Counted from the stretch's first letter, positions 46,917 through 57,877 are shown. The stretch: 64,000 nucleotides of DNA from Leptothrix cholodnii SP-6 (GCF_000019785.1 NC_010524.1:1798001-1862000), one strand, 5' to 3'. The notes: a model not told the origin generated them from the sequence alone. Numbers and translations: made by a program.

Positions 46917-47945
46917 ATGATCGATTCACGAGCACATCAACAACCCGGCATCGCCCCCGAGGCCTGGCGCCTGTCGGTCGCCCCGATGCTGGACTGGACC
47001 GACCGCCACTGCCGCCACTTCCATCGCCTGCTCACGCGCCGCACCCGGCTCTACACCGAGATGGTCACCACCGGCGCCCTGCTGCACGGGGATCAGGCGC
47101 GCCACCTCGACTTCGACGCCATCGAGCACCCGGTGGCGCTGCAGCTCGGTGGCAGCGATCCGGCCGATCTGGCCGCCTGTGCCAGGCTGGCGCAGCGCTG
47201 GGGTTATGACGAGGTCAACCTCAACTGCGGCTGCCCGAGCGAGCGGGTGCAGAAGGGCGCGTTCGGCGCCTGCCTGATGGCCGAGCCGGCGCTGGTGGCC
47301 GATGGCGTCAAGGCGATGCGCGACGCGGTGGACGTGCCGGTGACCGTCAAGCACCGCATCGGCATCGACCGTGGCGAGAGCTACGACTTCGTGCGCGACT
47401 TCGTCGGCACGCTGGCGGATGCGGGCTGCGAGGTCTTCATCGTGCATGCGCGCAATGCCTGGCTGCAGGGCCTGAGCCCGAAGGAAAACCGCGACATCCC
47501 GCCGCTGCGCTACGAGCAGGTCTACCAGCTCAAGCGCGACTTCCCGCAGCTGACGATCGTCATCAACGGCGGCATCAGGACCGACGACGAGATCGCCGCG
47601 CACCTGGCCCATGTCGACGGCGTGATGGTGGGCCGTCAGGCCTATCACGAACCCTGGCAGATGGCGGGCTGGGACCTGCGTTTCTTCGGCGAGGCCGCGC
47701 CGGCGGGCGAGCGCGCGCAGGTCGAAGCCGCCTGGATGGACTATCTGCAGGCCCAGCATCTGGGCGGGCGGCCGTGGCCGCAGGCGATGCGCCATGCGCT
47801 GGGCCTCTGGAACGGCGTGGCCGGTGCGCGCAGCTGGCGGCAGTTCTGGTCCGACCATCATCACAAGTTGCGCCCGCCGCACGAATTGAGCGCGCTTTCG
47901 CCGCGCCCCGGGACGGCCGCCGGACGCGAACGGATTGCCCCTTAA
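46917..47945 (+). CDS. dusA: tRNA-dihydrouridine synthase A
   Basis: This FMN enzyme reduces uridines 20/20a in tRNA D-loops. The 342-residue protein has APMLDWTDRHCR at the N-terminus, NLNCGCPSERVQKGAFGACLM with the catalytic Cys119, KHRIGID, and the DusA-specific HARNAWLQGLSPKENR. The last motif separates DusA from DusB and DusC. Confidence 0.95.
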   Translation: MIDSRAHQQPGIAPEAWRLSVAPMLDWTDRHCRHFHRLLTRRTRLYTEMVTTGALLHGDQARHLDFDAIEHPVALQLGGSDPADLAACARLAQRWGYDEVNLNCGCPSERVQKGAFGACLMAEPALVADGVKAMRDAVDVPVTVKHRIGIDRGESYDFVRDFVGTLADAGCEVFIVHARNAWLQGLSPKENRDIPPLRYEQVYQLKRDFPQLTIVINGGIRTDDEIAAHLAHVDGVMVGRQAYHEPWQMAGWDLRFFGEAAPAGERAQVEAAWMDYLQAQHLGGRPWPQAMRHALGLWNGVAGARSWRQFWSDHHHKLRPPHELSALSPRPGTAAGRERIAP

Positions 47946-48013
47946 ACTCGCGCACGTCGCTTGATGGCACGCAGGTGTGCCGGGCTGACACAACCGGGGT
48001 GAGGACGGCATTG

Positions 48014-49300
48014 GTGCAAGCAGCTGGCAACTGGCGCGGAGTTTTTGCGCGCAATGAACGCATCGCCGTCCAGGCGATGCTCGAGAACCTGCGTCGGCTC
48101 TGGTGGCTGGCCTGTCTGCTGGTGCCGCTGAGCGTGTTGCACGTGACGGTGTCGTGGGTCGATGCGCCGCAGCACGCCGCGCGTTCGATGGGCCTGTCGG
48201 CCGCACCCGACGCCCGCCTCGATGCGCAGGCCGACGGTTCGGCGGCTGCGGCCGCCGCGGCCCGGGCCGCCAACGTGGCGCGCTGGAAGGAAGCCGTGGT
48301 GGTGGTGCACCTGGGCATGGCCGCGAACCTGCTGATCGTCAGCGCGATGATCTGGTGGGCGCGGCGCCAGGCGCCGCACGTGCGCGCTTTCCAGGGCGTG
48401 CTCGAAGCCTGGGGGCTGATCAGCGCGCTCGGTTTCACGATCGTCGTCGCCAGCATCGATCAGTGGATCTCGGCCGGCATCACGCCGTTCCTGATCGGCT
48501 GCGTGCTGGTCGGTTCGCTGTTCCTGCTGCGACCGCAGCGGGCGGCCCTGTTGTACGGCTGCGCGTTCCTGGTCTACGCCTGGGCGATGGGGCTGACGCA
48601 GGGCGACGACGCGCGCCTGCTGTCCAACCGCGTCGACGGCCTGATCGCGGCGGTGCTGGGCTTCATGGTGAGCCTGATGATCTGGCGCAAGCACGTGCTC
48701 AAGGAAACGCTGGTGTCGGAGCTGCAGGTCACCCGCATGGCCTTGCAGGAGCGCAGCACCGAACTGCAGTCGATGGCGGTGCGCGACACCTTGACCGGCT
48801 TGTGGAACCGCGCCGAGATCATGCGGCTGGCCCAGCGCGAGCTGACCCGCGCCCAGCGCCACGGCGGCGAGACCTGCTTCATCATGGTCGACCTCGACAG
48901 CTTCAAGCTCATCAACGACCGCTGGGGCCATGCCACCGGGGATCGCGTGCTGGCCGCGGTGGCGAGCCTGCTGCTCGAGGAGCTGCGCGCCACCGACGAG
49001 GTCGGCCGCCTGGCCGGCGAGGAGTTCGCGGTGCTGCTGCCGCAGACCAATCTCGAGGAGGCCCGGCTGCTGGCCGAGCGCCTGCACCTGGCGGTCGCGC
49101 GCTTGCGCGTGCCGCTGGGCGACGCCACCGTGCGCCTGACGGCCAGCATCGGCGCGGCCTCGCAGACCGGCCGCGCGCTGGTGCCGGTGCCGCAGCAGTT
49201 CGAGCGGCTGTTCGGCTCGGCCGAGCAGGCGCTGTCGTCGGCCAAGTCGCAGGGGCGTGACCGCGTGGTGGTCGCCCCGCCGATGGCGCCACTGGTCTGA
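48014..49300 (+). CDS. Membrane-bound diguanylate cyclase, AGEEF type
   Basis: The frame probably starts at GTG 48014 (or TTG 48011), behind a GTGAGG site; ATG 48077 is another option. The N-terminal half has about six hydrophobic segments, with the first near residues 30-45 and a charged Ala-rich periplasmic loop after it. The GGDEF domain begins at RDTLTGLWNR. The active-site loop reads AGEEF (residues 334-338) and an I-site RATD lies five residues before it, so c-di-GMP synthesis with product inhibition is plausible. No EAL domain is present. The next gene follows after three bases. Confidence 0.85.
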   Translation: MQAAGNWRGVFARNERIAVQAMLENLRRLWWLACLLVPLSVLHVTVSWVDAPQHAARSMGLSAAPDARLDAQADGSAAAAAAARAANVARWKEAVVVVHLGMAANLLIVSAMIWWARRQAPHVRAFQGVLEAWGLISALGFTIVVASIDQWISAGITPFLIGCVLVGSLFLLRPQRAALLYGCAFLVYAWAMGLTQGDDARLLSNRVDGLIAAVLGFMVSLMIWRKHVLKETLVSELQVTRMALQERSTELQSMAVRDTLTGLWNRAEIMRLAQRELTRAQRHGGETCFIMVDLDSFKLINDRWGHATGDRVLAAVASLLLEELRATDEVGRLAGEEFAVLLPQTNLEEARLLAERLHLAVARLRVPLGDATVRLTASIGAASQTGRALVPVPQQFERLFGSAEQALSSAKSQGRDRVVVAPPMAPLV

Positions 49301-49303
49301 GCG

Positions 49304-51217
49304 ATGGGCAAGCCCGCGCCGCAGCGTACCGGTGCCTTGCACCCGCCGTTGCCGGTGTGGCTGCCGTATTTCCTGTCGGCCTTGCTGGTGACGGTGCTGG
49401 TGGTGGTGCTGGCCGGGCTTTCGCTGTGGCAGGAAAAGCTGCGCCAGCGCGAGCGCGCGGCGGTGGCGGCCCAGAACGTCGTGCGCCTGCTCGAGGCCCA
49501 TGTCGCCGACGTGTTCCGCCATTGCGACACCTGGCTGCATGTGGTGAGCCGGCTGATCGCCGAGCGCGAGCCCGGCGTGTCGCTGAACTCGCCGGTGCTG
49601 CAGCGCAACCTGGAGATCGAGCAGACCGCGGTCGGCGAGTTGCGCCGCGTTCGTGTCACCGATGCCGGCGGGCAGGTGGTGGTCGGCGACACCTGGGCCG
49701 ATCCGGCGGCGCGCGACCTGTCGTCGCGGGCCGATTTCCGCCGCGCGATGACGGTCGCCGATGCCGGCCTGATCGTCACCGGCCCCAAGCGTGACACCGC
49801 CAGCGGTGAATGGTCGATGAGCCTGATGCGCGCCGTGCGTGGCGCCGACGGACGTTTCCAGGGCGTGGTGGTGGCGGATCTGCCGGTGCGCCATTTCGCC
49901 GCCCGTTTCGCGGCACCCGAGCTCGGGCAGCGCGGTGCGGCGACCATCCGCACCTCGGGCCTGGCCCTGGTGCTGCGCGAGCCGTGGCCGGGCGACGACA
50001 GCCGCCTGATCGGCAGCACCGAGGTCTCCCGGCAGCTGCGCGAGGTGCTCGCCAATCCGGCCAGAGAGGGCAGCTACATCGCCGCCACCGCGCTCGACGG
50101 CATCGAGCGGGTCAACGCCTACCGCAAGTTGCGCGACTACCCGCTGACGGTGATCGTCGGCCTGGCCACCGACGACTTCGCGCCGGCCTGGAACACCATC
50201 GCGCTGATGATCGGCCTGCTGTCGGCGATGAGCGTGGGCACGGTGATCCTGGCGGCCGTGCTGCTGTACCGCGGCTCGCGCCGCCAGATCGATGCCGCGC
50301 AGCAGCGCTTCGATTCGGTCGTGCGCTACTCGCGCGATGCGATCGTCTGCAAGTCGCGCGCGGGCATCGTCACCAGCTGGAACGCCGGCGCCGAGGCGAT
50401 CTTCGGCTACACCGAGGCCGAGATGCTGGGCCGACCCGTCACCGTGCTGCTGCCGCCCGAGCGCCAGCACGAGGAGGCCGAGATCCTGGCCTGCGTGGCG
50501 CGCGGCGAGCGGGTCGAGCCCTTCGAGACCGTGCGGCTGCACAAGAACGGTCAGCGGCTGGCGATCTCGATCTCGGTGGCGCCGCTGGTCGATGCCGAGC
50601 AGCAGATCGTCGGCGCCTCCAGCATCGCGCGCGACGTCACCCGTCAGCGTGCGATGGAAGAAGAGATCCGCAGCCTGGCCTTCGACGATCCGCTCACCCG
50701 TTTGCCCAACCGCCGCCTGCTGCTCGACCGCCTCGGCCACGCCCTGGCGGCCGCACGCCGCAGCCACGTCTGCGCGGCGGTGATCTTCATCGATCTCGAC
50801 CACTTCAAGCAGCTCAACGACCTGCACGGCCACGCGGCCGGCGACCGCCTGCTGGTCGACGTGGCCCGGCGCCTGCGCGCCACCGTGCGCGAGAGCGACA
50901 CCGTGGCGCGGCTGGGTGGCGACGAGTTCGTGGTGGTCTGCACCGACCTGGGCGCCGACGTGGCGCAGGCCCATGTCGAGGCACAGGCACTGGAGGCCAA
51001 GATCGAGGCCGCGATCAGTCACGACATGCCGGTGGGCGAGGCGGTTTTCGTCTGCCGTGCCAGCGTCGGCTACCGGCTCTTCTGCGGCGGCGACGACACG
51101 ATCGAAACCCTGCTGCGCGACGCCGATGCGGCGATGTACGCCACCAAGGCGACCCACCGCGCCAGCGAGTGGGGCGGCGACGACCTGGCCGGCACCCCTC
51201 AGTCGCTGGCGCGCTGA
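49304..51217 (+). CDS. Cache-PAS-GGDEF sensor diguanylate cyclase
   Basis: A 637-residue inner-membrane sensor. One membrane segment (about residues 19-40), a periplasmic Cache/PDC-type domain (about 50-285), and a second membrane segment (about 292-312) are followed by a PAS domain with a PAC region (about 325-450). The C-terminal GGDEF domain (LTRLPNRRLLLDRL to the end) has GGDEF at residues 538-542 and an I-site RESD before it, so it should make c-di-GMP. There is no EAL domain. Its end overlaps the convergent DMT gene by 19 bases. Confidence 0.88.
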   Translation: MGKPAPQRTGALHPPLPVWLPYFLSALLVTVLVVVLAGLSLWQEKLRQRERAAVAAQNVVRLLEAHVADVFRHCDTWLHVVSRLIAEREPGVSLNSPVLQRNLEIEQTAVGELRRVRVTDAGGQVVVGDTWADPAARDLSSRADFRRAMTVADAGLIVTGPKRDTASGEWSMSLMRAVRGADGRFQGVVVADLPVRHFAARFAAPELGQRGAATIRTSGLALVLREPWPGDDSRLIGSTEVSRQLREVLANPAREGSYIAATALDGIERVNAYRKLRDYPLTVIVGLATDDFAPAWNTIALMIGLLSAMSVGTVILAAVLLYRGSRRQIDAAQQRFDSVVRYSRDAIVCKSRAGIVTSWNAGAEAIFGYTEAEMLGRPVTVLLPPERQHEEAEILACVARGERVEPFETVRLHKNGQRLAISISVAPLVDAEQQIVGASSIARDVTRQRAMEEEIRSLAFDDPLTRLPNRRLLLDRLGHALAAARRSHVCAAVIFIDLDHFKQLNDLHGHAAGDRLLVDVARRLRATVRESDTVARLGGDEFVVVCTDLGADVAQAHVEAQALEAKIEAAISHDMPVGEAVFVCRASVGYRLFCGGDDTIETLLRDADAAMYATKATHRASEWGGDDLAGTPQSLAR

Positions 51218-52122
51218 CCGGCCGGCCAGGTGGCCAGCGCGACGCCCAGCAGGGCCAGCGCAAATGCGCCGGCCTGGGCGCCGCTGACGTGTTCGCCGAG
51301 CAGGCCCACGCCCACGCCGGCGGCGGCCAGCGGCAGCATCACCGTGAACACGCCCGCCTGCGCAGCCGGTACCTGGCGCAGCCCGGTCATCCACAGCCAG
51401 ACCGTGGCCACGCTGGCCGCCAGCGCGTAGAACACCAGCAGCCCCCAGGTGCCGTCGCCGACCGCGCCGAAGTCGAACGACCGCGCCTGCCACAGCCCCA
51501 GCGGCGTGACCAGTGCCAGGCCCCATGCATTGACCAGCGCGCTGATGCGCTTGGGGCCGAGCGGGCCGCTGAGCTTCTTGCCGATCACCACGTAGCTGGC
51601 TTCGCACAACACCGCGCCCATCAGCAGTAGGTTGCCGAGCAGCACCGCGTGGCCGGGCTCGGTGACGGTGTCGGCGGCAGCCGGCTTGGCCAGGCTGACG
51701 AGCATGATGCCCGCCACCGCGCAGCCGATACCCGCCAGCACCTGCGGTGTCAGCCGCTCGCGCAGGAACAGCCGCGACAGCAGCGCCACCACGCCCGGCA
51801 GCGCCGCCATGATCACGCCGGCCGCCAGCGCGGTGCTGAGCAGCACGCCGTAGAGCATGCAGACCGAGAACAGGAAGTTGCCGAGAAAGCTCTCGAAGAA
51901 CAGCAGCACGCGGTCGTGGCGCGACAGCGGCTGCTCGTCGGCGGGCCGGCGCAGCCAGCCGGCCATCGCGACCGCGGCGATGCCGAAGCGCAGCCACGCC
52001 AGCAGGAAGATCGGGAACACGCCGACCAGCAGCTTGGACAGCCCGACGTAACTGCCCACCAGCGCCATGCTGGCGCCCAGGCAGGCGTAGGCCAGCCACG
52101 GCGGCAGCGGACGGCGCCTCAC
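51199..52122 (-). CDS. EamA/DMT-family transporter in the polyamine operon
   Basis: A 307-residue membrane protein with about ten hydrophobic segments in two EamA repeats (first begins LAYACLGASMALVGSYVGLSK). It begins four bases after the stop of the last pot permease gene, so it is very likely co-transcribed with the putrescine importer. A role as an exporter of a polyamine-derived metabolite is a guess from position; the substrate is unknown. Confidence 0.82.
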   Translation of the reverse strand: MRRRPLPPWLAYACLGASMALVGSYVGLSKLLVGVFPIFLLAWLRFGIAAVAMAGWLRRPADEQPLSRHDRVLLFFESFLGNFLFSVCMLYGVLLSTALAAGVIMAALPGVVALLSRLFLRERLTPQVLAGIGCAVAGIMLVSLAKPAAADTVTEPGHAVLLGNLLLMGAVLCEASYVVIGKKLSGPLGPKRISALVNAWGLALVTPLGLWQARSFDFGAVGDGTWGLLVFYALAASVATVWLWMTGLRQVPAAQAGVFTVMLPLAAAGVGVGLLGEHVSGAQAGAFALALLGVALATWPAGQRASD

Positions 52123-52126
52123 GGCG

Positions 52127-52966
52127 TCAGCCCTTCAGGGCCGCCTGCTGTTCTTTCCAGAGCCGGCGCTCGCGCTGCGCGATCAGGTAGCTCGACAGCA
52201 CCACGAACACCGCGACCACCGCGATCACCACCGTGGCGAGCGCGTTGACGGTGGGGTCGAGGCCGAGCCGGGCGCGCGAGAAGATCACCAGCGGCAGCGT
52301 CGTCGAGCCCGGGCCGGACAGGAAGGCCGACATCACGACGTCGTCGAGCGAGAGCGTGAAGGTCAGCAGCCAGGCCGCCAGCAGCGACTGCGCGATCATC
52401 GGCAGCGTGACCAGGAAGAACACCTGGATCGGCCGGGCGCCCAGGTCCTGCGCGGCCTCCTCGAACTGCGGATTGAGGTCGCGCAGGCGCGCCGAGATCA
52501 CCACCGTGGCGTAGGCCATGCCGACCAGCAGGTGGCCGAGCCAGATCGTCATCAGGCCGCGCTCGGGGAAACCGAAGACACGCTGCACCGACACCAGCAT
52601 CAGCAGCAGCGACAGGCCGACGATGACCTCGGGCATCACCAGCGGCGCGTTGATCATCCCGGAGAACAGCGTGCGGCCCCTGAAGCGCGGATAGCGCTCG
52701 AGCGTGAACGCCGCCAGCGTGCCCAGCACCACCGCGCCGGTGGCCGAGCCGGCCGCGACCTGCAGGCTCAGGAACAGCGCGGCGCGGATGTCCTCGTCGC
52801 CGACGAGCTTCTCGTACCAGCGCAGCGAGAAGCCGCTCCAGACGTTGGGCACCGGCGACTCGGTGAAGCTGAACACCACCAGCGAGACGATCGGCAGGTA
52901 GAGGAAGGCGAAGCCGCCGAACAGCCACAGGCGGCTGACCCAGCGGGCGGTGGGGGTGGTGATCAT
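52127..52966 (-). CDS. potI: Putrescine ABC transporter permease, PotI/PotC type
   Basis: A 279-residue permease with six membrane segments and the PotC/PotI EAA region (EEAAQDLGARPIQVFFLVTLP). The start MITTPTARWVSRLW at 52966 overlaps the stop of the partner gene by four bases. It forms the channel together with the PotH-like permease. Confidence 0.9.
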   Translation of the reverse strand: MITTPTARWVSRLWLFGGFAFLYLPIVSLVVFSFTESPVPNVWSGFSLRWYEKLVGDEDIRAALFLSLQVAAGSATGAVVLGTLAAFTLERYPRFRGRTLFSGMINAPLVMPEVIVGLSLLLMLVSVQRVFGFPERGLMTIWLGHLLVGMAYATVVISARLRDLNPQFEEAAQDLGARPIQVFFLVTLPMIAQSLLAAWLLTFTLSLDDVVMSAFLSGPGSTTLPLVIFSRARLGLDPTVNALATVVIAVVAVFVVLSSYLIAQRERRLWKEQQAALKG

Positions 52967-53910
52967 TTGTGCGTCGCCTGCGCCTGGCTGCGGTTGAAGA
53001 TGGCCAGCGGCACCAGGATCATCATGACCATCACCACCGCCACGCTCGACGCCATCGGCCAGTCGTTGTTGGCGAAGAACTCGTCCCACAGCACGCGGCC
53101 GATCATCAGCGTCTCGGGGCCGCCGAGCAGTTCGGGGATCACGTATTCACCCACGCACGGGATGAACACCAGCATGGCGCCGGCGACGATGCCCGCGCGC
53201 GACAGCGGCACCGTCACGCGCCAGAAGGTCTGCCAGGGCGTCGCGCCCAGGTCCTGCGCGGCTTCGAGCAGGCGGATGTCGAGCTTGGACAGCGTGCCGT
53301 ACAGCGGCAGCACCATGAACGGCAGATAGGTGTAGACCATGCCGATCACCAGCGAGAACGGGCTGTACATGAACTGCCCCTCGGCCGGGATGGCGCCGAG
53401 CGCGAACAGCACCTGGTCGATGCCCAGCGCCTTGAGCGCCGTGCCGACCCAGCCGGTGTCGGCGTCGAGCAGGCCCTTCCAGGCGTAGACGCGCAGCAGG
53501 AAGCTGGTCCAGAACGGCAGCATCACGCCCATCAGCAGCAGCGGCTGCAGCGATGCGGCCGAGCGCGCCATGAAGTAGGCGAACGGGTAGCCGATCGCCA
53601 GGCACACCAGCGTGGTGACGCCGGCGTACAGCAGCGACAGGCCGTAGGTGCTGATGTAGAGGTCGTCGGTGAACAGCAGCTGGTAGTTGCCCAGCCGCAC
53701 GGTCAGCGTCAGCTCGGTCTCGGTCCAGTGGACCAGTTCGGTGACCAGCGCGCCGTCCATCGACGACAGGCTGATGCGCAGCAGGATCAGGAACGGCAGC
53801 AGGAAGAAGATCAGCAGCCACACATAGGGCACGCCGATCACGCTGTTGCGCCCGCCCAGCGCGCGGGCCCGTTCGGCCAGGCGCGCGATGCGGGTGGTGT
53901 GGATGCTCAT
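52963..53910 (-). CDS. potH: Putrescine ABC transporter permease, PotH/PotB type
   Basis: A 315-residue permease with six membrane segments and the EAA region (LEAAQDLGATPWQTFWRVTVPLS). It lies ten bases after the ATPase gene. Its order with PotF-, PotG- and PotI-like genes matches the E. coli potFGHI operon. Confidence 0.9.
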   Translation of the reverse strand: MSIHTTRIARLAERARALGGRNSVIGVPYVWLLIFFLLPFLILLRISLSSMDGALVTELVHWTETELTLTVRLGNYQLLFTDDLYISTYGLSLLYAGVTTLVCLAIGYPFAYFMARSAASLQPLLLMGVMLPFWTSFLLRVYAWKGLLDADTGWVGTALKALGIDQVLFALGAIPAEGQFMYSPFSLVIGMVYTYLPFMVLPLYGTLSKLDIRLLEAAQDLGATPWQTFWRVTVPLSRAGIVAGAMLVFIPCVGEYVIPELLGGPETLMIGRVLWDEFFANNDWPMASSVAVVMVMMILVPLAIFNRSQAQATHK

Positions 53911-53920
53911 GGCCGGATCC

Positions 53921-55027
<1,107 letters not shown>

Positions 55028-55061
55028 GCGGATTCCTCGTCCTCGGTGCGCGCGCGCCGCC

Positions 55062-56189
55062 TCAGCGGTTGGCCTTGAAGTTGGTGAAGGTGCGCGTGAT
55101 CAGCTTGCGCGTGGCCTGGTCGGGCGTGCCGGGCGGGATCATCGTCGCCATGGCGGCCTCGTTCGGGAACACCGCCGGATCCTTGGCGATCGCCGCGTCC
55201 ACGAACTGCAGCGAGGCCTTGTTCGGGTTGGCGTAGAACACCGAGTTGGTCAGCGAGGCATGCACCTCGGCGCGCAGGATGTAGTCGATGAACTTGTGCG
55301 CGTTGTCGGGGTGCTTGGCATCCTTGGGGATCGCCATGGTGTCGAAGAACAGCAGGCCGCCCATCTTGGGCAGCAGCACTTCGAGCTGCTGCGGCTTCTT
55401 GGCCTTGGCCGACTTGTCCTTGGCGATCAGGATGTCGCCCGACCAGCCGACCACCGCACAGAGCTTGCCGCTGGCCATCTGGTCGATGTAGTCGGAACCC
55501 GAGCCGGCGAAGCGCGTCACCGACGGGCGGATCTGCTTGAGCATCTCGGCGGCGGCCTTGTAGTCGTCGGCGCTCTTGCTGTGAGGATCCTTGCCCACGT
55601 ACTTCAGCGCGATCGGGATGATCTCGGAGGCGGTGTCCAGGAACGACACGCCGCAACCCTTGAGCTTCTTGGCGTACTCGGGCTTGAAGACCAGGTCCCA
55701 GGCGTTCTCGGGCATGGGCATGTCGCCCAGCGCCTTCGCGACCTTCTCCTTGTTGATGCCCACCGTGGTGTAGCCCCACAGCCAGTCGACGATGTGCTCG
55801 TTGCCCGGATCCATCTTGGCCAGCTGGGCCTGGATGGCGGGGTCGAGGTTCTTGTAGTTGGTCAGCTTGCTCTTGTCGAGCTTCATCAGCAGGCCGGCCT
55901 CGATCTGCTGCTTGGCGAAGTGCGAGCCGGGGACCACGATGTCGTAGCCCGACTTGCCCGCCACCAGCTTGGCGTGCAGCGCCTCGTTGCTGTCGAAGTT
56001 GTCGTAGCGGACCTTGATGCCGGTTTCCTTCGTGAAGTTCTTGATCGTGTCTTCGGCGATGTAGTCGGCCCAGTTGTAGATGTTCAGGACTTTTTCTTCC
56101 TGCGCGTGAACGCCGGCAGAAGCGGCAACCGCCATGGCGGCCACCAGCATGTTGAGCAACTTCGTGGGCCGTGAGGACTTCAGTGTCAT
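55062..56189 (-). CDS. potF: Putrescine-binding periplasmic protein, PotF type
   Basis: A 375-residue protein with a signal peptide (AVAASAGVHA-QEEK). The mature start LNIYNWADYIAEDTIKNFTKETGIKVRYDNFDSNE is typical of PotD/PotF polyamine-binding proteins. VGWSGDI and FFDTMAIPKDA are further family marks. The neighbouring gamma-glutamylputrescine genes favour putrescine. It is the first of the transporter genes. Confidence 0.92.
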   Translation of the reverse strand: MTLKSSRPTKLLNMLVAAMAVAASAGVHAQEEKVLNIYNWADYIAEDTIKNFTKETGIKVRYDNFDSNEALHAKLVAGKSGYDIVVPGSHFAKQQIEAGLLMKLDKSKLTNYKNLDPAIQAQLAKMDPGNEHIVDWLWGYTTVGINKEKVAKALGDMPMPENAWDLVFKPEYAKKLKGCGVSFLDTASEIIPIALKYVGKDPHSKSADDYKAAAEMLKQIRPSVTRFAGSGSDYIDQMASGKLCAVVGWSGDILIAKDKSAKAKKPQQLEVLLPKMGGLLFFDTMAIPKDAKHPDNAHKFIDYILRAEVHASLTNSVFYANPNKASLQFVDAAIAKDPAVFPNEAAMATMIPPGTPDQATRKLITRTFTNFKANR

Positions 56190-56296
56190 GAATGCTCCTG
56201 AGCAAAGGAAAAGAGAGGAAGAAAAGCCTGCAACGTGGCGGTCAGGAAGACGGATGACCGCGATCCCTGCCTTGCCGCGGCGCGAATTATGGTGCA

Positions 56297-56347
56297 GCGC
56301 AACGGCATTTCAGACCGGGGCTCGCCCTGCCTGCAACGCCGTTGCGC
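56297..56347 (-). other. Inverted repeat between puuC and potF
   Basis: GCGCAACGGC (56297-56306) is perfectly complementary to GCCGTTGCGC (56338-56347), with a 31-base loop. It lies just after the puuC stop in the 167-base gap before potF. It could be a stem-loop that separates catabolic from transport expression, or an operator for potF. Confidence 0.45.
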
Positions 56348-56356
56348 CGCGCGGGT

Positions 56357-57853
56357 TCAGTCGTCGATGCGCAGCCAGGTGGTCTTGAGTTCGGTGTACT
56401 TGTCGAGCGCGTGCAGCGACTTGTCGCGGCCGTTGCCACTTTGCTTGTAGCCGCCGAACGGCACGGTGATGTCGTCCTCGTCGTACTGGTTGACATGGAC
56501 CGTGCCGGCTCGCAAGGCGCGTGCCACGCGATGGGCACGGTTGATGTCGTGGCTCCAGACGCTGGCCTGCAGACCGTAGGGGCTGGCATTGGCGAGTGCC
56601 ACGGCCTCGGCCTCGGTCGAGAAGCGCAGCACCGACAGCACCGGGCCGAAGATCTCCTCGCGGGCGATGCGCATCTGCGGGCTCACCTGGTCGAACAAGG
56701 TCGGCTCGACGTAGTAGCCGCCGGTCTCGGCGCGCACCTGGCGGCCACCGGCTGCACACACCGCGCCTTCGGTCTCGGCCGAGGCGATGAAGCCGAGCAC
56801 CGTGTTCATCTGGCCCTCGTCGACCAGCGCGCCCATCACGCTGCCAGCGTCGAGCGGATCGGCCGGCGCGTACTTCGGCATCTCGGCACGCACCGCGGCG
56901 ACGAAGTCGTCGGCGATGGATTCATGCACCAGCACCCGCGACGGTGCATTGCACGACTCGCCCTGGTTGAAGTACAGGCTGGCCGCGACGGTGCAGGCGG
57001 CCAGCGCCGGATCCTGGTGGTCGGGGAAGACGATGAACGCCGACTTGCCGCCCAGCTCGTTGAACACGCGCTTGAGGTTGGAGCGGCCGGCGTACTCGAG
57101 CATCTTGCGGCCCACCCGGGTCGAGCCGGTGAAGCCGATGGCGTCGACATCCATGTGCAGCGCCAGCGCCTCGCCGGCCTCGTGGCCGTAGCCCGGCACG
57201 GCGTTGAAGACGCCCGGCGGCAGGCCGGCATCGAGCGCCAGTTCGGCCAGCCGCAGCGCGGTGAGCGGCGACTTCTCGCTCGGCTTGATCACCACCGAGT
57301 TGCCGGTGGCCAGCGCCGGCCCGAGCTTCCAGGCGGCCATGATCATCGGGTAGTTCCAGGGCACGATGGCGCCGATCACGCCCATCGGCTCGCGCGTGAT
57401 CAGCGCCAGCGCGTGGCGGCCGGTGGGCGCGATCTCGTCGTAGACCTTGTCGATCGCCTCGGCGTACCAGGTGATCGTGCGCGCGGTCGACGGCACGTCG
57501 ACGGCGAGCGAGTAGCGGATCGGCTTGCCCATGTCTAGGGTCTCGAGCAGCGCCAGTTCCTCGCGCGCGGCGAGGATCTTTTCACCGAAGCGCTGCAGGA
57601 TCTTCTTGCGCTCGGCCGGTGCCTTGCGGGCCCAGCGGCCGTCGTCGAAGGCGGCGCGGGCCGAGGCCACCGCGCGGTCGACATCGGCCTCGCGGCAGCG
57701 CGCCACCGCGGCCAGCCGGCGGCCGTCGATCGGCGAATGGCAGGCGAAGGTCTCGCCCGCCAGCGCGTCGCGGCGCTCGCCGTCGATGACGGCGCGGCCG
57801 TCGATGCGCAGGGCCAGGGCGCGGGCGTGCCAGTCGGTGTCGGGGCTGTTCAT
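56357..57853 (-). CDS. puuC: Gamma-glutamyl-gamma-aminobutyraldehyde dehydrogenase
   Basis: PuuC oxidises the gamma-glutamylated aldehyde from the putrescine pathway with NAD(P). The 498-residue ALDH has the catalytic Glu in NELGGKS and the nucleophile Cys in FNQGESCNAPSR. The C-terminus EDDITVPFGGYKQSGNGRDKS is typical of PuuC. Other aldehyde substrates are possible, but the neighbourhood argues for this one. Confidence 0.9.
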   Translation of the reverse strand: MNSPDTDWHARALALRIDGRAVIDGERRDALAGETFACHSPIDGRRLAAVARCREADVDRAVASARAAFDDGRWARKAPAERKKILQRFGEKILAAREELALLETLDMGKPIRYSLAVDVPSTARTITWYAEAIDKVYDEIAPTGRHALALITREPMGVIGAIVPWNYPMIMAAWKLGPALATGNSVVIKPSEKSPLTALRLAELALDAGLPPGVFNAVPGYGHEAGEALALHMDVDAIGFTGSTRVGRKMLEYAGRSNLKRVFNELGGKSAFIVFPDHQDPALAACTVAASLYFNQGESCNAPSRVLVHESIADDFVAAVRAEMPKYAPADPLDAGSVMGALVDEGQMNTVLGFIASAETEGAVCAAGGRQVRAETGGYYVEPTLFDQVSPQMRIAREEIFGPVLSVLRFSTEAEAVALANASPYGLQASVWSHDINRAHRVARALRAGTVHVNQYDEDDITVPFGGYKQSGNGRDKSLHALDKYTELKTTWLRIDD

Positions 57854-57877
57854 CGGCTTGCTCCTTCGGTGCCGCGT

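Noticed and set aside
47942..52099. 1385-codon open frame on the minus strand
   Set aside because: It lies antisense to the end of dusA and the two GGDEF genes and in another frame of the DMT gene. Its composition (His/Arg/Gln/Asp-rich) is that of a GC-rich shadow frame with no domain pattern.
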